64,000 nucleotides of DNA from Roseovarius marisflavi. Lineage in GTDB: Bacteria; Pseudomonadota; Alphaproteobacteria; Rhodobacterales; Rhodobacteraceae. The stretch spans positions 124,001 through 188,000 of the forward strand of contig NZ_FRBN01000005.1 of NCBI RefSeq assembly GCF_900142625.1, written 5' to 3'. Below, in pieces: positions 55,418-64,000 of this stretch. A model generated the notes under the pieces. The model was given only the letters and a program-made list of their open reading frames with translations, was not told where the DNA came from and searched no databases. Within the stretch, counting starts at the first letter, position 1. Each line of letters begins with the position of its first letter. A program made the position numbers and the translations under genes.

Positions 55418-56647
55418 TCACGACCGGTAATCGGCGTTGATGTCGATATACCCGTGGGTCAGATCGCAGGTCCAGACCGTGGCGGTGCCCCCGCCAAGAC
55501 CAAGATCAACATGAATTTCGATATCCTGCTTCTTCATATAGGCCGCTGCGCGATCCTCGTCATATTCGGGGCTGACCCAGCCATCCTTGGCCACAACCAT
55601 GTCGCCAAACCTTATCGACAGGGTGTCACGATCGGCGCGCGCGCCGGATTTTCCCACCGCCATCACGACCCGGCCCCAATTGGGGTCTTCGCCCGCAATC
55701 GCGGTCTTGATCAGCGGCGAATTGGCGATGGATTTGGCATGTACATGGGCCTCGGCGTCGCTGGCGGCGCCGGACACGGAAATCTCGACAAACTTGGTCG
55801 CGCCTTCACCGTCGCGCACGACCTGATGGGCAAGGTCGAGCATGACACGGCGCAGCCCTTCCATGAAGCCGATGTTATTCTCGGTCACCCGGATGCCCGA
55901 GGCGCCGGTTGCGGCCACCAGAAGGGTGTCAGAGGTCGAGGTATCGCTATCGACGGTGATACAATTGAACGTGGTCCGGTTCAGCGCGCTGACCGTGCTT
56001 TGCAGGATTTCCTGATCAATCGCGGCGTCTGTGAAGATATAGACAAGCATGGTCGCCATATCCGGCGCAATCATGCCAGAGCCCTTGGCGATCCCGGCGA
56101 TATGCACCGCCTGACCGTTGATCATCACCGTCTCGGACGCGCCCTTGGGAAAGGTGTCTGTGGTCATGATCGCGCGGGCGGCGTCTCCGATGCCATCATG
56201 GCTCAGGGCGCCTTTGAGGGTGTCGATACTGTCGATGATGCGCTGATGCGGCAGCGGCTCGCCAATCACGCCGGTCGAGGATGAAAACACCCGTGCCACC
56301 GGCACGCCAAGCCGTTCGGCCACCGCGCCGGTCACGGCCGCGACCGATTCGGTGCCAAGGCGCCCGGTAAAGGCATTGGCATTGCCCGAATTCACGATAA
56401 TCGCCGCGCCCTTGCTTGGGTCGCCACCAATCTTGTCCTGGCAATCAAGCACCGCCGCCGAGCGCGTGGCAGAACGCGTAAACGCCCCCGCAATCGCCGT
56501 GCCGGGCGCAAGCGTGACAAGCATCACATCGGTGCGGCCCTTATAGCGCACGCCGGCCGATGTGGTGGCAAAGCTGACCCCGCCAATGCTTGGCAGATCG
56601 GGAAAGGCGGCGGGTGCAAGCGGGGAAAGCGGCGGGGTGGCGCCCAT
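55418..56647 (-). CDS. argJ: Ornithine acetyltransferase / N-acetylglutamate synthase
   Basis: ArgJ recycles the acetyl group in arginine synthesis. The 409-residue precursor cleaves itself before a Thr in the conserved motif KGSGMIAPDMATMLVYIFTD (cleavage at ATML). VNSGNANAFTG, VFSSSTGVIGEPLP and the C-terminal DLTHGYIDINADYRS are family marks. Whether it is mono- or bifunctional cannot be decided from this. It starts 3 bp after the stop of the parvulin gene. Confidence 0.95.
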   Translation of the reverse strand: MGATPPLSPLAPAAFPDLPSIGGVSFATTSAGVRYKGRTDVMLVTLAPGTAIAGAFTRSATRSAAVLDCQDKIGGDPSKGAAIIVNSGNANAFTGRLGTESVAAVTGAVAERLGVPVARVFSSSTGVIGEPLPHQRIIDSIDTLKGALSHDGIGDAARAIMTTDTFPKGASETVMINGQAVHIAGIAKGSGMIAPDMATMLVYIFTDAAIDQEILQSTVSALNRTTFNCITVDSDTSTSDTLLVAATGASGIRVTENNIGFMEGLRRVMLDLAHQVVRDGEGATKFVEISVSGAASDAEAHVHAKSIANSPLIKTAIAGEDPNWGRVVMAVGKSGARADRDTLSIRFGDMVVAKDGWVSPEYDEDRAAAYMKKQDIEIHVDLGLGGGTATVWTCDLTHGYIDINADYRS

Positions 56648-56650
56648 GGC

Positions 56651-57508
56651 TTATTTCTCCAGAAGAGTGGTGTTGTTGATGAGCGCCGGATCATAGGCGC
56701 TTATGTCTGTGCGGATGATTTCGGTGCCGCTTTCAAGTGTGGCGACGTAATTGTTGAACGTCTCCTGGCGGATTTCATCAGCGAGCTCGCCGCGTACCTC
56801 GTCCAGCGACGGAAGTTCCTTGATGCGGGTCTCGTTAAGCTTGATCACATGCCAGCCAAATTGTGTCTGTACAGGCGGCGACACCTGTCCGGGTTCAAGC
56901 TTGGCCACGGCATCAAAGAACTCCTGCACCATGACACCATCGCTGAACCAGCCAAGATCGCCACCACCGGGGCCCGAGGGGCCGGTGGAATGCTCTTGCG
57001 CAAGCGCGGCGAAATTCGCGCCGCCGTCAAGCTCGGTCACGAGGGCCTTGGCCTCGTCTTCGGTCTCGACCAGAATATGAGCAGCCTTATATTCGGTTTC
57101 CTCGTCGCCGCCGGTGTACTGGGCTTCATAGGCGGCTTGCAGCGCCTCATCGGTCAGCGCGGTCTCAAGTACGCGGTCGATCACGTCAGCGGCTGTCACG
57201 GCGCGGGTTTCGTTTTCAAGACGCCATTTCGCGGCCTCGGACAGCGGGCCCTCATGCGCCCGCATCAGCAGGGTCTGCTGGATCAGCTGATCAAGAACGC
57301 CCTTGAACAGAACCTCTGGCGGAATCTGATCGTAATCCGCAGGCAGACCATTTCGCAGGGCAAGCATGTGCCCAAGAGTGATCTCGCTATCGCCAACCGA
57401 GGCCATCACCGTATCCAGCGTCGGCGCGTCCTGTGCGATGGCGGGGGTGGTGATTGCGAGGCCCGCAATCAGGGCTGTGGCGGACAAAAGGCGTAGGCGT
57501 GCGAACAT
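56651..57508 (-). CDS. Periplasmic parvulin-type peptidyl-prolyl isomerase
   Basis: The 285-residue protein begins with a signal peptide (MFARLRLLSATALIAGLAIT, cleaved near AIA-QD). A SurA-like N-terminal helical region follows. The parvulin domain lies at about residues 150-245: YKAAHILVETEDEAKALV, AQEHSTGPSGPGGGDLGWF and QTQFGWHVIKL. It helps fold secreted or outer-membrane proteins. The start at 57508 follows GAGGAA. It is divergent from secA, whose substrates it would meet on the other side of the membrane. Confidence 0.92.
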   Translation of the reverse strand: MFARLRLLSATALIAGLAITTPAIAQDAPTLDTVMASVGDSEITLGHMLALRNGLPADYDQIPPEVLFKGVLDQLIQQTLLMRAHEGPLSEAAKWRLENETRAVTAADVIDRVLETALTDEALQAAYEAQYTGGDEETEYKAAHILVETEDEAKALVTELDGGANFAALAQEHSTGPSGPGGGDLGWFSDGVMVQEFFDAVAKLEPGQVSPPVQTQFGWHVIKLNETRIKELPSLDEVRGELADEIRQETFNNYVATLESGTEIIRTDISAYDPALINNTTLLEK

Positions 57509-57698
57509 AAAGATATTCCTCTGTCGATACTGCAATGGCGGCTGCGCGGGTGCGCAACGTTGACACTCTTCCGGCGGCCCCTTACATCGCCTTATGGTAA
57601 AGGCAAAGCCGCGCTCTTTGGCCCGTTGTAGGATGGCCGGGGAAGCGGGGCAAGCAAATGCCTTTCACGGATAGTCAAAACACCGGAACGGATAAAAA

Positions 57699-60395
57699 AT
57701 GCTGGGTATTTCAACGGTCGCCAAAAAGATATTCGGAACGCCGAATGACCGCAAGATCAAGGCGACACGACCGCTGGTTGACAAGATCACCGCGCTTGAA
57801 CCCGAATTTGAAGCGCTCAGCGACGCCGGGCTGATTGAAAAGACCGAAGAGTTTCGCAAGCGGCTTGCCGAAGGCGAAACGCTGGACGCGCTTTTGCCAG
57901 AGGCCTTTGCCAATTGTCGCGAAGCGGCGCGCCGCGCGCTTGGTCTGCGGGCGTTTGACGTTCAGTTGATGGGCGGAATTTTCCTGCATCAAGGTAACAT
58001 TTCCGAGATGAAGACCGGCGAAGGCAAAACGCTTGTGGCGACCTTTCCGTCATATCTCAATGCGCTGTCGGGGCGGGGCGTTCACGTGGTTACCGTCAAC
58101 GACTATCTTGCGCGTCGCGATGCCGATTGGATGGGCAAGGTGTTTGCCGCCCTCGGCATGACCACCGGCGTCGTTTATCCGCAACAGCCCGAGGCCGAGA
58201 AAAAGGCCGCCTACGCCGCCGATGTGACCTATGCCACCAATAACGAACTTGGGTTTGATTATCTGCGCGACAACATGAAATCCTCACTCGAAGAGATGAA
58301 CCAGCGCGGCCATAACTTTGCCGTGGTCGATGAGGTGGACAGCATCCTGATTGACGAGGCGCGCACGCCGCTGATCATTTCCGGCCCAAGCGAGGACCGA
58401 AGCGAGCTTTACCTGACAGTCGACGCGCTGATCCCGGAATTGCAGGACGACCATTTCACGATTGATGAAAAGACCCGCAATGTCACCTTCACCGAAGAGG
58501 GCAACGAATTTCTTGAACAGCTTTTGCTGACGCGTGGCGTTCTTGAAGAGGGGCGTTCGCTTTATGATCCTGAAAGCACCACGATTGTGCATCACGTCAA
58601 TCAGGGGCTGCGCGCGCACAAGCTTTTTCAGAAGGACAAGGATTACATCGTGCGCGATGGCGCCGTCGTTCTGATTGATGAATTCACCGGCCGGATGATG
58701 GCCGGTCGGCGTTTGTCCGAGGGGCTGCATCAGGCGATCGAAGCCAAGGAAGGCTGTCAGATTCAGCCAGAGAACGTGACCCTCGCACAGGTGACCTTTC
58801 AAAACTATTTCCGGCTTTATGATACCCTGTCAGGCATGACCGGCACCGCCGTTACCGAGGCCGAAGAATTTTTGGAAATCTACGGTCTTGGCGTGGTCGA
58901 AGTGCCGACCAATCGCCCGATTGCACGGATCGACAAGGATGATGCGGTGTACCGCTCGACCACCGACAAGCTTAACGCGATCATCGAGACGATCAGCAAG
59001 GCGCATGAAAAGGGTCAGCCGACCCTGGTGGGCACCACCTCGATTGAAAAGTCGGAATTGCTGAGCAAGCTTCTGACCGAGGCAAAGATTCCGCATAACG
59101 TTCTGAACGCGCGTCAGCATGAAAAAGAGGCCCAGATTGTCGCCGATGCCGGCAAGCTTGGCGCGGTGACCATTGCCACCAACATGGCCGGGCGCGGCAC
59201 CGACATCAAACTTGGCGGCAATGTCGAGTTCAAGATCATGGAGGCGATTGCCGCCGATCCCGAAGGCGATCCCGAAGAGATTCGTCAAAAGATCGAAGAG
59301 AGCCATGCCGCCGATGAAGAGGCTGTCAAAGCTGCGGGCGGGCTTTTCGTGCTGGCCACTGAGCGCCATGAAAGCCGCCGTATCGACAACCAGCTGCGCG
59401 GTCGCTCCGGTCGTCAGGGCGATCCGGGCAAGTCGGCCTTTTTCCTGAGCCTCGAAGACGATCTGATGCGCATTTTCGGCAGTGAACGTCTGGAAAAAGT
59501 GCTCTCGACGCTGGGGATGAAAGAAGGCGAGGCGATCATTCACCCCTGGGTGAACAAATCGCTTGAACGCGCGCAGGCCAAGGTCGAGGCGCGCAACTTC
59601 GACATCCGCAAGCAGCTGCTCAAGTTCGACGATGTGATGAACGAACAGCGCAAGGTGGTCTTCAAGCAGCGTCTTGATATCATGAAGGCGCGTGATCTGT
59701 CCGAGATCATCGAGGACATGCGCGGCGAGGTGATCGACGATCTGGTCGACACCTACATGCCGCCCAAGACCTATGCCGACCAATGGAACACCGAAGGGCT
59801 TTATAAGGCGGTGATCGAGCGGCTGAACCTTGATTTGCCGGTCATCGACTGGGCCGCCGAAGAGGGCGTGGATGACGAGGAAATCACCGAGCGTCTTGAA
59901 AAGGCCGCCGATGAGATGATGGCCGCCAAGGCCGCTGCCTTTGGTCCCGAAACCATGCGCATGATCGAAAAACAGGTCTTGTTGCAAACCATCGACACCA
60001 AATGGCGCGAGCATCTTCTGACGCTTGAACATCTGCGCAGCGTCGTCGGCTTTCGCGGCTATGCACAGCGCGATCCGCTGAACGAGTACAAGAACGAGGC
60101 GTTCCAGCTATTTGAAACCATGCTCAACAGCCTGCGCGAGGATGTCACCCAAAAGCTGGCACAGATCCGCCCGATGACAGAGGCCGAACAAGAGGCCATG
60201 ATGCAGGAAATGGCGGCGCAGCGCGCAAAGATGGAAGCGCCGGCCCATGATGCAACGCCCGCCGAGGCCCCCGAAGCCGCCGCGTCGGGGTTTGTCGAAT
60301 CTGATCCTTCGACCTGGGGAAATCCGGGCCGGAACGAGGTTTGCCCCTGTGGGTCCGGCAAGAAGTTCAAGCATTGTCACGGGCGGCTGGCCTGA
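57699..60395 (+). CDS. secA: Preprotein translocase ATPase SecA
   Basis: SecA drives proteins through the SecYEG channel. The 898-residue protein has Walker A ([10 protein letters not shown]) near residue 105, [14 protein letters not shown], the DEAD-like box in [21 protein letters not shown], and [42 protein letters not shown] is also present. The C-terminal SecB/phospholipid-binding zinc motif [14 protein letters not shown] is intact, after a variable linker rich in Ala, Glu and Pro. The parvulin gene is divergent upstream. Confidence 0.97.
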   Translation: MLGISTVAKKIFGTPNDRKIKATRPLVDKITALEPEFEALSDAGLIEKTEEFRKRLAEGETLDALLPEAFANCREAARRALGLRAFDVQLMGGIFLHQGNISEMKTGEGKTLVATFPSYLNALSGRGVHVVTVNDYLARRDADWMGKVFAALGMTTGVVYPQQPEAEKKAAYAADVTYATNNELGFDYLRDNMKSSLEEMNQRGHNFAVVDEVDSILIDEARTPLIISGPSEDRSELYLTVDALIPELQDDHFTIDEKTRNVTFTEEGNEFLEQLLLTRGVLEEGRSLYDPESTTIVHHVNQGLRAHKLFQKDKDYIVRDGAVVLIDEFTGRMMAGRRLSEGLHQAIEAKEGCQIQPENVTLAQVTFQNYFRLYDTLSGMTGTAVTEAEEFLEIYGLGVVEVPTNRPIARIDKDDAVYRSTTDKLNAIIETISKAHEKGQPTLVGTTSIEKSELLSKLLTEAKIPHNVLNARQHEKEAQIVADAGKLGAVTIATNMAGRGTDIKLGGNVEFKIMEAIAADPEGDPEEIRQKIEESHAADEEAVKAAGGLFVLATERHESRRIDNQLRGRSGRQGDPGKSAFFLSLEDDLMRIFGSERLEKVLSTLGMKEGEAIIHPWVNKSLERAQAKVEARNFDIRKQLLKFDDVMNEQRKVVFKQRLDIMKARDLSEIIEDMRGEVIDDLVDTYMPPKTYADQWNTEGLYKAVIERLNLDLPVIDWAAEEGVDDEEITERLEKAADEMMAAKAAAFGPETMRMIEKQVLLQTIDTKWREHLLTLEHLRSVVGFRGYAQRDPLNEYKNEAFQLFETMLNSLREDVTQKLAQIRPMTEAEQEAMMQEMAAQRAKMEAPAHDATPAEAPEAAASGFVESDPSTWGNPGRNEVCPCGSGKKFKHCHGRLA

Positions 60396-60495
60396 GCCGC
60401 CGCCGCCGCCCGAATGACTCCGTTTCTTTGCCACAAGACAGCCTTGTTTAACCAATACCCTCTCTCTTGACCCTTAAAAGGCACGGGAGAGTGTT

Positions 60496-61473
60496 ATGTC
60501 CAAGTACAGACGTTATATCACCGCTGGCGGCACGCTCGCCTGTGCGCTTGGCATCGGCTATTTCATGCAGGCAAGCCATAACGGCCCCGTCAACGTTCGC
60601 GCGGCGGGCATGGTGGATGCCGGTGAACCCAAGATCGAGATTTCACAAATCACGCTGACCTCTGCGGCCCCGACGCCGCCGGTGGCCATGGCAGAACCTG
60701 CGGCTTTGCCTGCGGCACCGGTCACATTGGCCGTGGCTCAGGATACGCCGCTTGCCGATGATCTTCCCTCGGAAGAGGCCGCGCCGGGCTTTTCCTGCGA
60801 GTACAACATGACCGCAAAACCGCTGGCCGCCGCGATGGTAGAGGTCACGCTTGATGCGCCTTGCATGATCAATGAGAAATTCACACTGCACCAGAACGGC
60901 ATGATGTTCACCGAGGCGACCGACGACAAGGGACATAGCGTCCTGACCGTTCCGGCGCTTGCCGAAAACGCGGTTTTCATTGTCTCCTTTGGCAATGGTG
61001 AGGGCACGATTGCGACTGCGTCGGTCGATACATTCACCTATTACGACCGCTTTGTCGTGCAATGGGGCGGTGCCAGTGGCATGAAAATCCACGCGTTGGA
61101 ATATGGCGCGGATTTTGGGGATGACGGGCACGTCTGGGATGATGCCGCCTATGATATGGCGCGCGCCGCGCGTGGCGAGGGCGGGTTCCTGACCCGTCAT
61201 GGGGCGCCCGATCTGGATAATGCCCTCTTGGCCGAGGTCTATACCTTTCCGACCGAAACGGCGCTGCGCGCCGGTGACATAAGCCTGCGCGTCGAGGCCG
61301 AAGTGACCGCTGCCAATTGTGGCCGCGATCTAGAGGCCCAAACCATCGCCACCGATGCTGTGAGCGGGTTGAAAGTTCAGGATATCGTGCTTGCGATGCC
61401 CGATTGCGATGGGATTGGTGACTTTCTGGTGTTGAATAATTTGTTCAATGACCTGAAGGTTGCGCAAAACTAA
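60496..61473 (+). CDS. Membrane-anchored envelope protein, unknown function
   Basis: The 325-residue protein has an N-terminal hydrophobic helix (TAGGTLACALGIGYFMQAS, residues 10-28), likely an uncleaved anchor. An Ala/Pro-rich linker (to about residue 95) and a mature domain with five cysteines in the periplasm follow. FSCEYNMTAKPLAAAMVEVTLDAPC and FTYYDRFVVQWGGASGMKIHALEYGAD are the most ordered stretches. I do not recognise the fold. Because it follows secA, it is often labelled translocase, for which I see no support. The next gene starts 25 bp later and may be cotranscribed. Confidence 0.8.
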   Translation: MSKYRRYITAGGTLACALGIGYFMQASHNGPVNVRAAGMVDAGEPKIEISQITLTSAAPTPPVAMAEPAALPAAPVTLAVAQDTPLADDLPSEEAAPGFSCEYNMTAKPLAAAMVEVTLDAPCMINEKFTLHQNGMMFTEATDDKGHSVLTVPALAENAVFIVSFGNGEGTIATASVDTFTYYDRFVVQWGGASGMKIHALEYGADFGDDGHVWDDAAYDMARAARGEGGFLTRHGAPDLDNALLAEVYTFPTETALRAGDISLRVEAEVTAANCGRDLEAQTIATDAVSGLKVQDIVLAMPDCDGIGDFLVLNNLFNDLKVAQN

Positions 61474-61498
61474 TTCCGCAGCATTCGGGGGTCATTCT

Positions 61499-63058
61499 AT
61501 GACAATGGTGCGTGCGGCGATTGTCGCCGCACTTTTTTTATTTGCCATGGTGTTGCCAGTGGCGGCGCAGGATGTGACCCTTCGCTCGTATGATGGGGAT
61601 GTCGAAATTTCCGGCAACCTGCTTGGCTTTGACGGCGAGTTCTATCGCCTCGACACGGTTTACGGCGAGCTGACGGTTGATGGATCGGGGGTTGCCTGTG
61701 AGGGCCCTGGTTGCCCCAATCTTGAAAATTACGTGGCGCGGCTTGTGTTCTCGGGCGCGCCGACGATTGGCAAGGTTCTGATGCCCGCGCTGATCGAGGC
61801 CTTTGCCATTCGTGGCGATTACGATGTGACCCGGCGCGACGAGGGCGAAAATGAAATCAGCTATGCCCTGAGCAGCCGCAAAACCAGCGAGCTTGTCGGC
61901 GAGTTTACCTTTCACCTGACCAATACCGATGAGGGATTTGCCGATCTTCTGGCCAATGAGGCCGACATCGCCATGACCCTGCGCGAGGCGCATACAGATG
62001 AGGTAAGCCATGCCAAGGTCGCCGGGCTTGGCGACCTGACGGCGCCGGGGCGTGCGCGGGTGCTGGCGCTCGATGCGCTTATCCCGGTCGTGGCGCCCAG
62101 TAACCCGGTGCAGGGGATCACCATGCCGCAACTGGCCGAGGTGCTGGCCGGGCGGCTTGCCAATTGGAACCTGCTTGGTGGCCCGGATGCGCCGATTGAC
62201 GTGCACCTGTGGGATGAACGTACCGGCATCGGGCAGGCCAGCGTCGATCACTTGCTCGGGCCGGGTGGTTTGCCCGAGAACAGCCGCGTGCGCCGCCATG
62301 ACAACGGCGACGCGTTTGCAAAGGCCGTCGCGCGTGATCCTTTTGCGCTTGGGCTTACCACGCGGTCCGAACAGGGCAATGCCTGGGAACTTGCGCTGAC
62401 CGGGGAGTGTGGCTTTGCCCTGACGGCGACCCGCCGTGCGGTCAAAACCGAGGATTACCCGTTGACCGCGCCGCTGTTTCTTTATCTCCCGGCGCGGCGT
62501 TTCCCCAAGTTGGCGCGCGAATTTCTGGCCTATCTGCGCGATCCTTCGGCACAATTGGTGATCCGTCGTGCCGGCTTTGTGGATCAGGCCCCCGAAGAGA
62601 TTGACATCAACGCGCAGGGCGACCGCTTTGCCAATGCGATTGCACAGGCCGGGCCCGAGGTTGGCTTGCAGGAATTACAGCGCATGGTCGGGGTGCTGTC
62701 CTCGCTTAAACGTCTGACCACTACCTTTCGGTTTGAACCGGCGTCGGTCCGCCTTGACGCGCAATCGCGCTCGAATGTCGAGCAACTGGCGCGCGCGCTT
62801 GAGCTGGGGCTATACGATGCGCGGCGGCTGGTGTTCGTGGGGTTCAGCGACGGGGATGGGGCCGCAGGGCCGAACCGGGATATTGCAATGCGCCGCGCCG
62901 AGACCGTCGCGCGCGCGGTCAAGCGGGCCGCCGAAACCGCCAACTTTGACCGAATCGCGGTCGAGATCGATGCCTTTGGCGAAGCGATGCCAATGGCCTG
63001 TGATGATACCGCATGGGGGCGACAGGTGAACCGCCGGGTCGAGGTCTGGGTACGCTAA
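61499..63058 (+). CDS. Periplasmic PstS-like binding domain fused to OmpA C-terminal domain
   Basis: The 519 residues begin with a signal peptide (MTMVRAAIVAALFLFAMVLP). Residues about 90-370 resemble phosphate-type binding proteins (PstS): FSGAPTIGKVLMPALIEAFA, DIAMTLREAHTDE, IPVVAPSNPVQGITMPQLAEVLAGRLANW. Residues about 410-519 form an OmpA-like peptidoglycan-binding domain: FRFEPASVRLDAQSRSNVEQLA, FVGFSDGDGAAGPNRDIAMRRAETVA and NRRVEVWV. The fusion would hold a ligand-binding module at the cell wall. Ligand and partner are unknown. Confidence 0.88.
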   Translation: MTMVRAAIVAALFLFAMVLPVAAQDVTLRSYDGDVEISGNLLGFDGEFYRLDTVYGELTVDGSGVACEGPGCPNLENYVARLVFSGAPTIGKVLMPALIEAFAIRGDYDVTRRDEGENEISYALSSRKTSELVGEFTFHLTNTDEGFADLLANEADIAMTLREAHTDEVSHAKVAGLGDLTAPGRARVLALDALIPVVAPSNPVQGITMPQLAEVLAGRLANWNLLGGPDAPIDVHLWDERTGIGQASVDHLLGPGGLPENSRVRRHDNGDAFAKAVARDPFALGLTTRSEQGNAWELALTGECGFALTATRRAVKTEDYPLTAPLFLYLPARRFPKLAREFLAYLRDPSAQLVIRRAGFVDQAPEEIDINAQGDRFANAIAQAGPEVGLQELQRMVGVLSSLKRLTTTFRFEPASVRLDAQSRSNVEQLARALELGLYDARRLVFVGFSDGDGAAGPNRDIAMRRAETVARAVKRAAETANFDRIAVEIDAFGEAMPMACDDTAWGRQVNRRVEVWVR

Positions 63059-63092
63059 GCTGCGAGACCGGCACGCAAGGGCGGGATGAGCG

Positions 63093-63857
63093 TCACAGGT
63101 GGCCTTCCGACCGAAAGCTGATTTCGCAGGATTTTCCGATGATGATATGGTCATGCAGGGTGATGCCCATAGTCATCGCCGCGGCCTCGATTTGATGGGT
63201 CATGGTAATATCTGCCTCCGATGGTGTCGGATCGCCCGAGGGGTGATTATGCACCAGGATAAGTGCGCTGGCATTGAGTTGAAGCGCGCGCTTCACAACC
63301 TCGCGCGGATAGACCGGGACATGATCGACCGTGCCCTGGGCCTGTTCTTCATCGGCAATCAGGATGTTCTTGCGGTCCAGGAAAAACACCCGAAACTGTT
63401 CGGTTTCGCGATGGGCCATGGTGGTGTGGCAATAATCCAGCAGTGCATCCCAGGATGAGATCACCTGACGGCGCAACACCTTTGCCCGTGCCAGACGATG
63501 TGCCGCGGCCTCGACGACCTTGAGTTCGGTGATCACCGCCTCTCCGATGCCGGGCAGGGCCGAAAGTTGATCCGGGGCCGCCGAGAGGACGCCGTTGAAA
63601 TCGCCGAACGTCTCAATAAGCTGATGCGCGAGCGGCTTCACATCCCGCCGCGGAATGGCCCGGAAAAGCACCAGCTCCAACAGCTCGTAATCCGGCAGCG
63701 CCTGTGCCCCGCCGCTCAGGAACCGCGTGCGCAGTCGCTGGCGATGGTCACGGATATAGGAGGGCTGTTTTCCGGCGCTCAGCGGCGCGGCCTCAATTGC
63801 CTCGTCGCCCACAAAAAGCGGTAGCGACATTTCGGAAAAGGCGCGTGGATCACTCAT
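63093..63857 (-). CDS. radC: RadC-family JAB-domain protein
   Basis: The 254-residue protein has a helix-hairpin-helix part (LSALPGIGEAVITELKVVEAA, about residues 100-125) and a C-terminal JAB/MPN metalloprotease-like domain with the metal motif HNHPSGDPTPSEADI. The DNA-repair function once given to RadC is doubtful; a role in recombination or metal-dependent hydrolysis is not established. The neighbouring gene on the same strand lies beyond the window. Confidence 0.93.
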   Translation of the reverse strand: MSDPRAFSEMSLPLFVGDEAIEAAPLSAGKQPSYIRDHRQRLRTRFLSGGAQALPDYELLELVLFRAIPRRDVKPLAHQLIETFGDFNGVLSAAPDQLSALPGIGEAVITELKVVEAAAHRLARAKVLRRQVISSWDALLDYCHTTMAHRETEQFRVFFLDRKNILIADEEQAQGTVDHVPVYPREVVKRALQLNASALILVHNHPSGDPTPSEADITMTHQIEAAAMTMGITLHDHIIIGKSCEISFRSEGHL

Positions 63858-63922
63858 GGCAAAACCCTGCCCGATCAGGGTTAGCGAATGGTTAACGACG
63901 GCGGAGCGGAGCGTGCAAAAGG

Positions 63923-63951
63923 AAAAAGGTGCGCCGCTAAGCGCACCTTTT
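63923..63951 (-). terminator. Terminator of the gene at the window end
   Basis: AAAAGGTGCGC-CGCTAA-GCGCACCTTTT is a perfect 11-bp stem. On the minus strand it is followed by TTTTTCCTTTT and lies 25 bp after a TAA codon at 63977-63979. Confidence 0.85.
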
Positions 63952-63976
63952 CAGGGTCGTGCTGTGGTTTTCGGGC

Positions 63977-64000
63977 TTAGCTTTTCATCGCGTCCCAAAA
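63977..64000 (-). CDS. Last codons of a gene running out of the window
   Basis: Only seven codons (FWDAMKS) and the TAA stop are inside the window. The terminator 25 bp downstream supports a real gene end. No family can be named. Confidence 0.4.
   Translation of the reverse strand, partial: FWDAMKS

Noticed and set aside
60496..61473. Translocase subunit, as its position after secA may suggest
   Set aside because: There is no SecB, SecG, YajC or SecDF likeness; only a single anchor helix and an unknown periplasmic domain.

Overview
The window looks like chromosomal DNA of a GC-rich alphaproteobacterium of the Roseobacter group (Rhodobacterales). The main pointers are a CcrM-type GANTC methyltransferase with GANTC sites in its leader, an AsnC-Ssd-Atf ectoine-catabolism block, a soxBDAG sarcosine oxidase operon, a NaChBac-type sodium channel with a TLESWS filter, and the gene order dnaA-dnaN-recF-(two small genes)-gyrB. 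I saw no rRNA, tRNA, CRISPR array, phage or intact insertion sequence. The assignment rests on family recognition by eye, not on a database search.

Layout. 0-4.8 kb: the 5' part of a membrane protein gene, two small secreted proteins, rnhB, ccrM and an MmgE/PrpD gene. 4.9-11 kb: a TPP riboswitch followed by a tight thiamine operon, thiD-thiO-thiS-thiG-thiE-thiF-like-thiY-like-tenA. 11.1-18 kb: ectoine/hydroxyectoine catabolism, with doeA divergent from eutB-eutC-asnC-doeC-doeD. 18.2-23.5 kb: a spermidine/putrescine-type ABC transporter with two unusually long permeases. 23.6-25.4 kb: a ferric-reductase-like flavoprotein with a coupled 35-residue membrane peptide, then the decayed remnant of a second ABC permease gene. 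25.4-33.5 kb (minus strand): gyrB, lysE-like, VOC, recF, dnaN, dnaA, a 500-bp leader region and rpsT. 33.7-37.5 kb: a sulfotransferase divergent from a GT14/DUF5928 glycosyltransferase, then a HIT protein and a voltage-gated Na+ channel. 37.6-44.8 kb: soxBDAG flanked by two GlxA/AraC-type regulators. 44.9-49.1 kb: desaturase, pheS, a REP-type inverted pair, BLUF photoreceptor, cupin and P1 peptidase. 49.2-54.6 kb: rimP-nusA-ylxR-infB. 54.7-57.5 kb: an unlisted 44-residue gene, mutT, argJ and a parvulin isomerase. 57.7-64 kb: secA, two envelope proteins, radC and the last codons of another gene.

How the parts work together. The thi operon makes the thiazole half of thiamine (ThiO, ThiS, ThiG, ThiF), phosphorylates the pyrimidine half (ThiD), joins the two (ThiE) and salvages pyrimidine (ThiY-like binding protein, TenA). 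No thiC and no partner permease or ATPase are present here. The ectoine genes convert hydroxyectoine/ectoine towards aspartate, but eutA and doeB are absent. The sox operon turns sarcosine into glycine and a one-carbon folate unit. Both fit growth on marine osmolytes. rimP-nusA-ylxR-infB and the dnaA-gyrB block are conserved information-processing clusters.

The signals most worth following are: a riboswitch expression platform readable base by base; a terminator placed 13 nt before rimP; a SoxD subunit lacking its usual zinc cysteines; a ThiF-like enzyme with a built-in rhodanese loop; a PstS-like/OmpA fusion; the sulfotransferase/GT14 divergon; two small genes below the usual length cutoff; and a permease pseudogene that still keeps its terminator.
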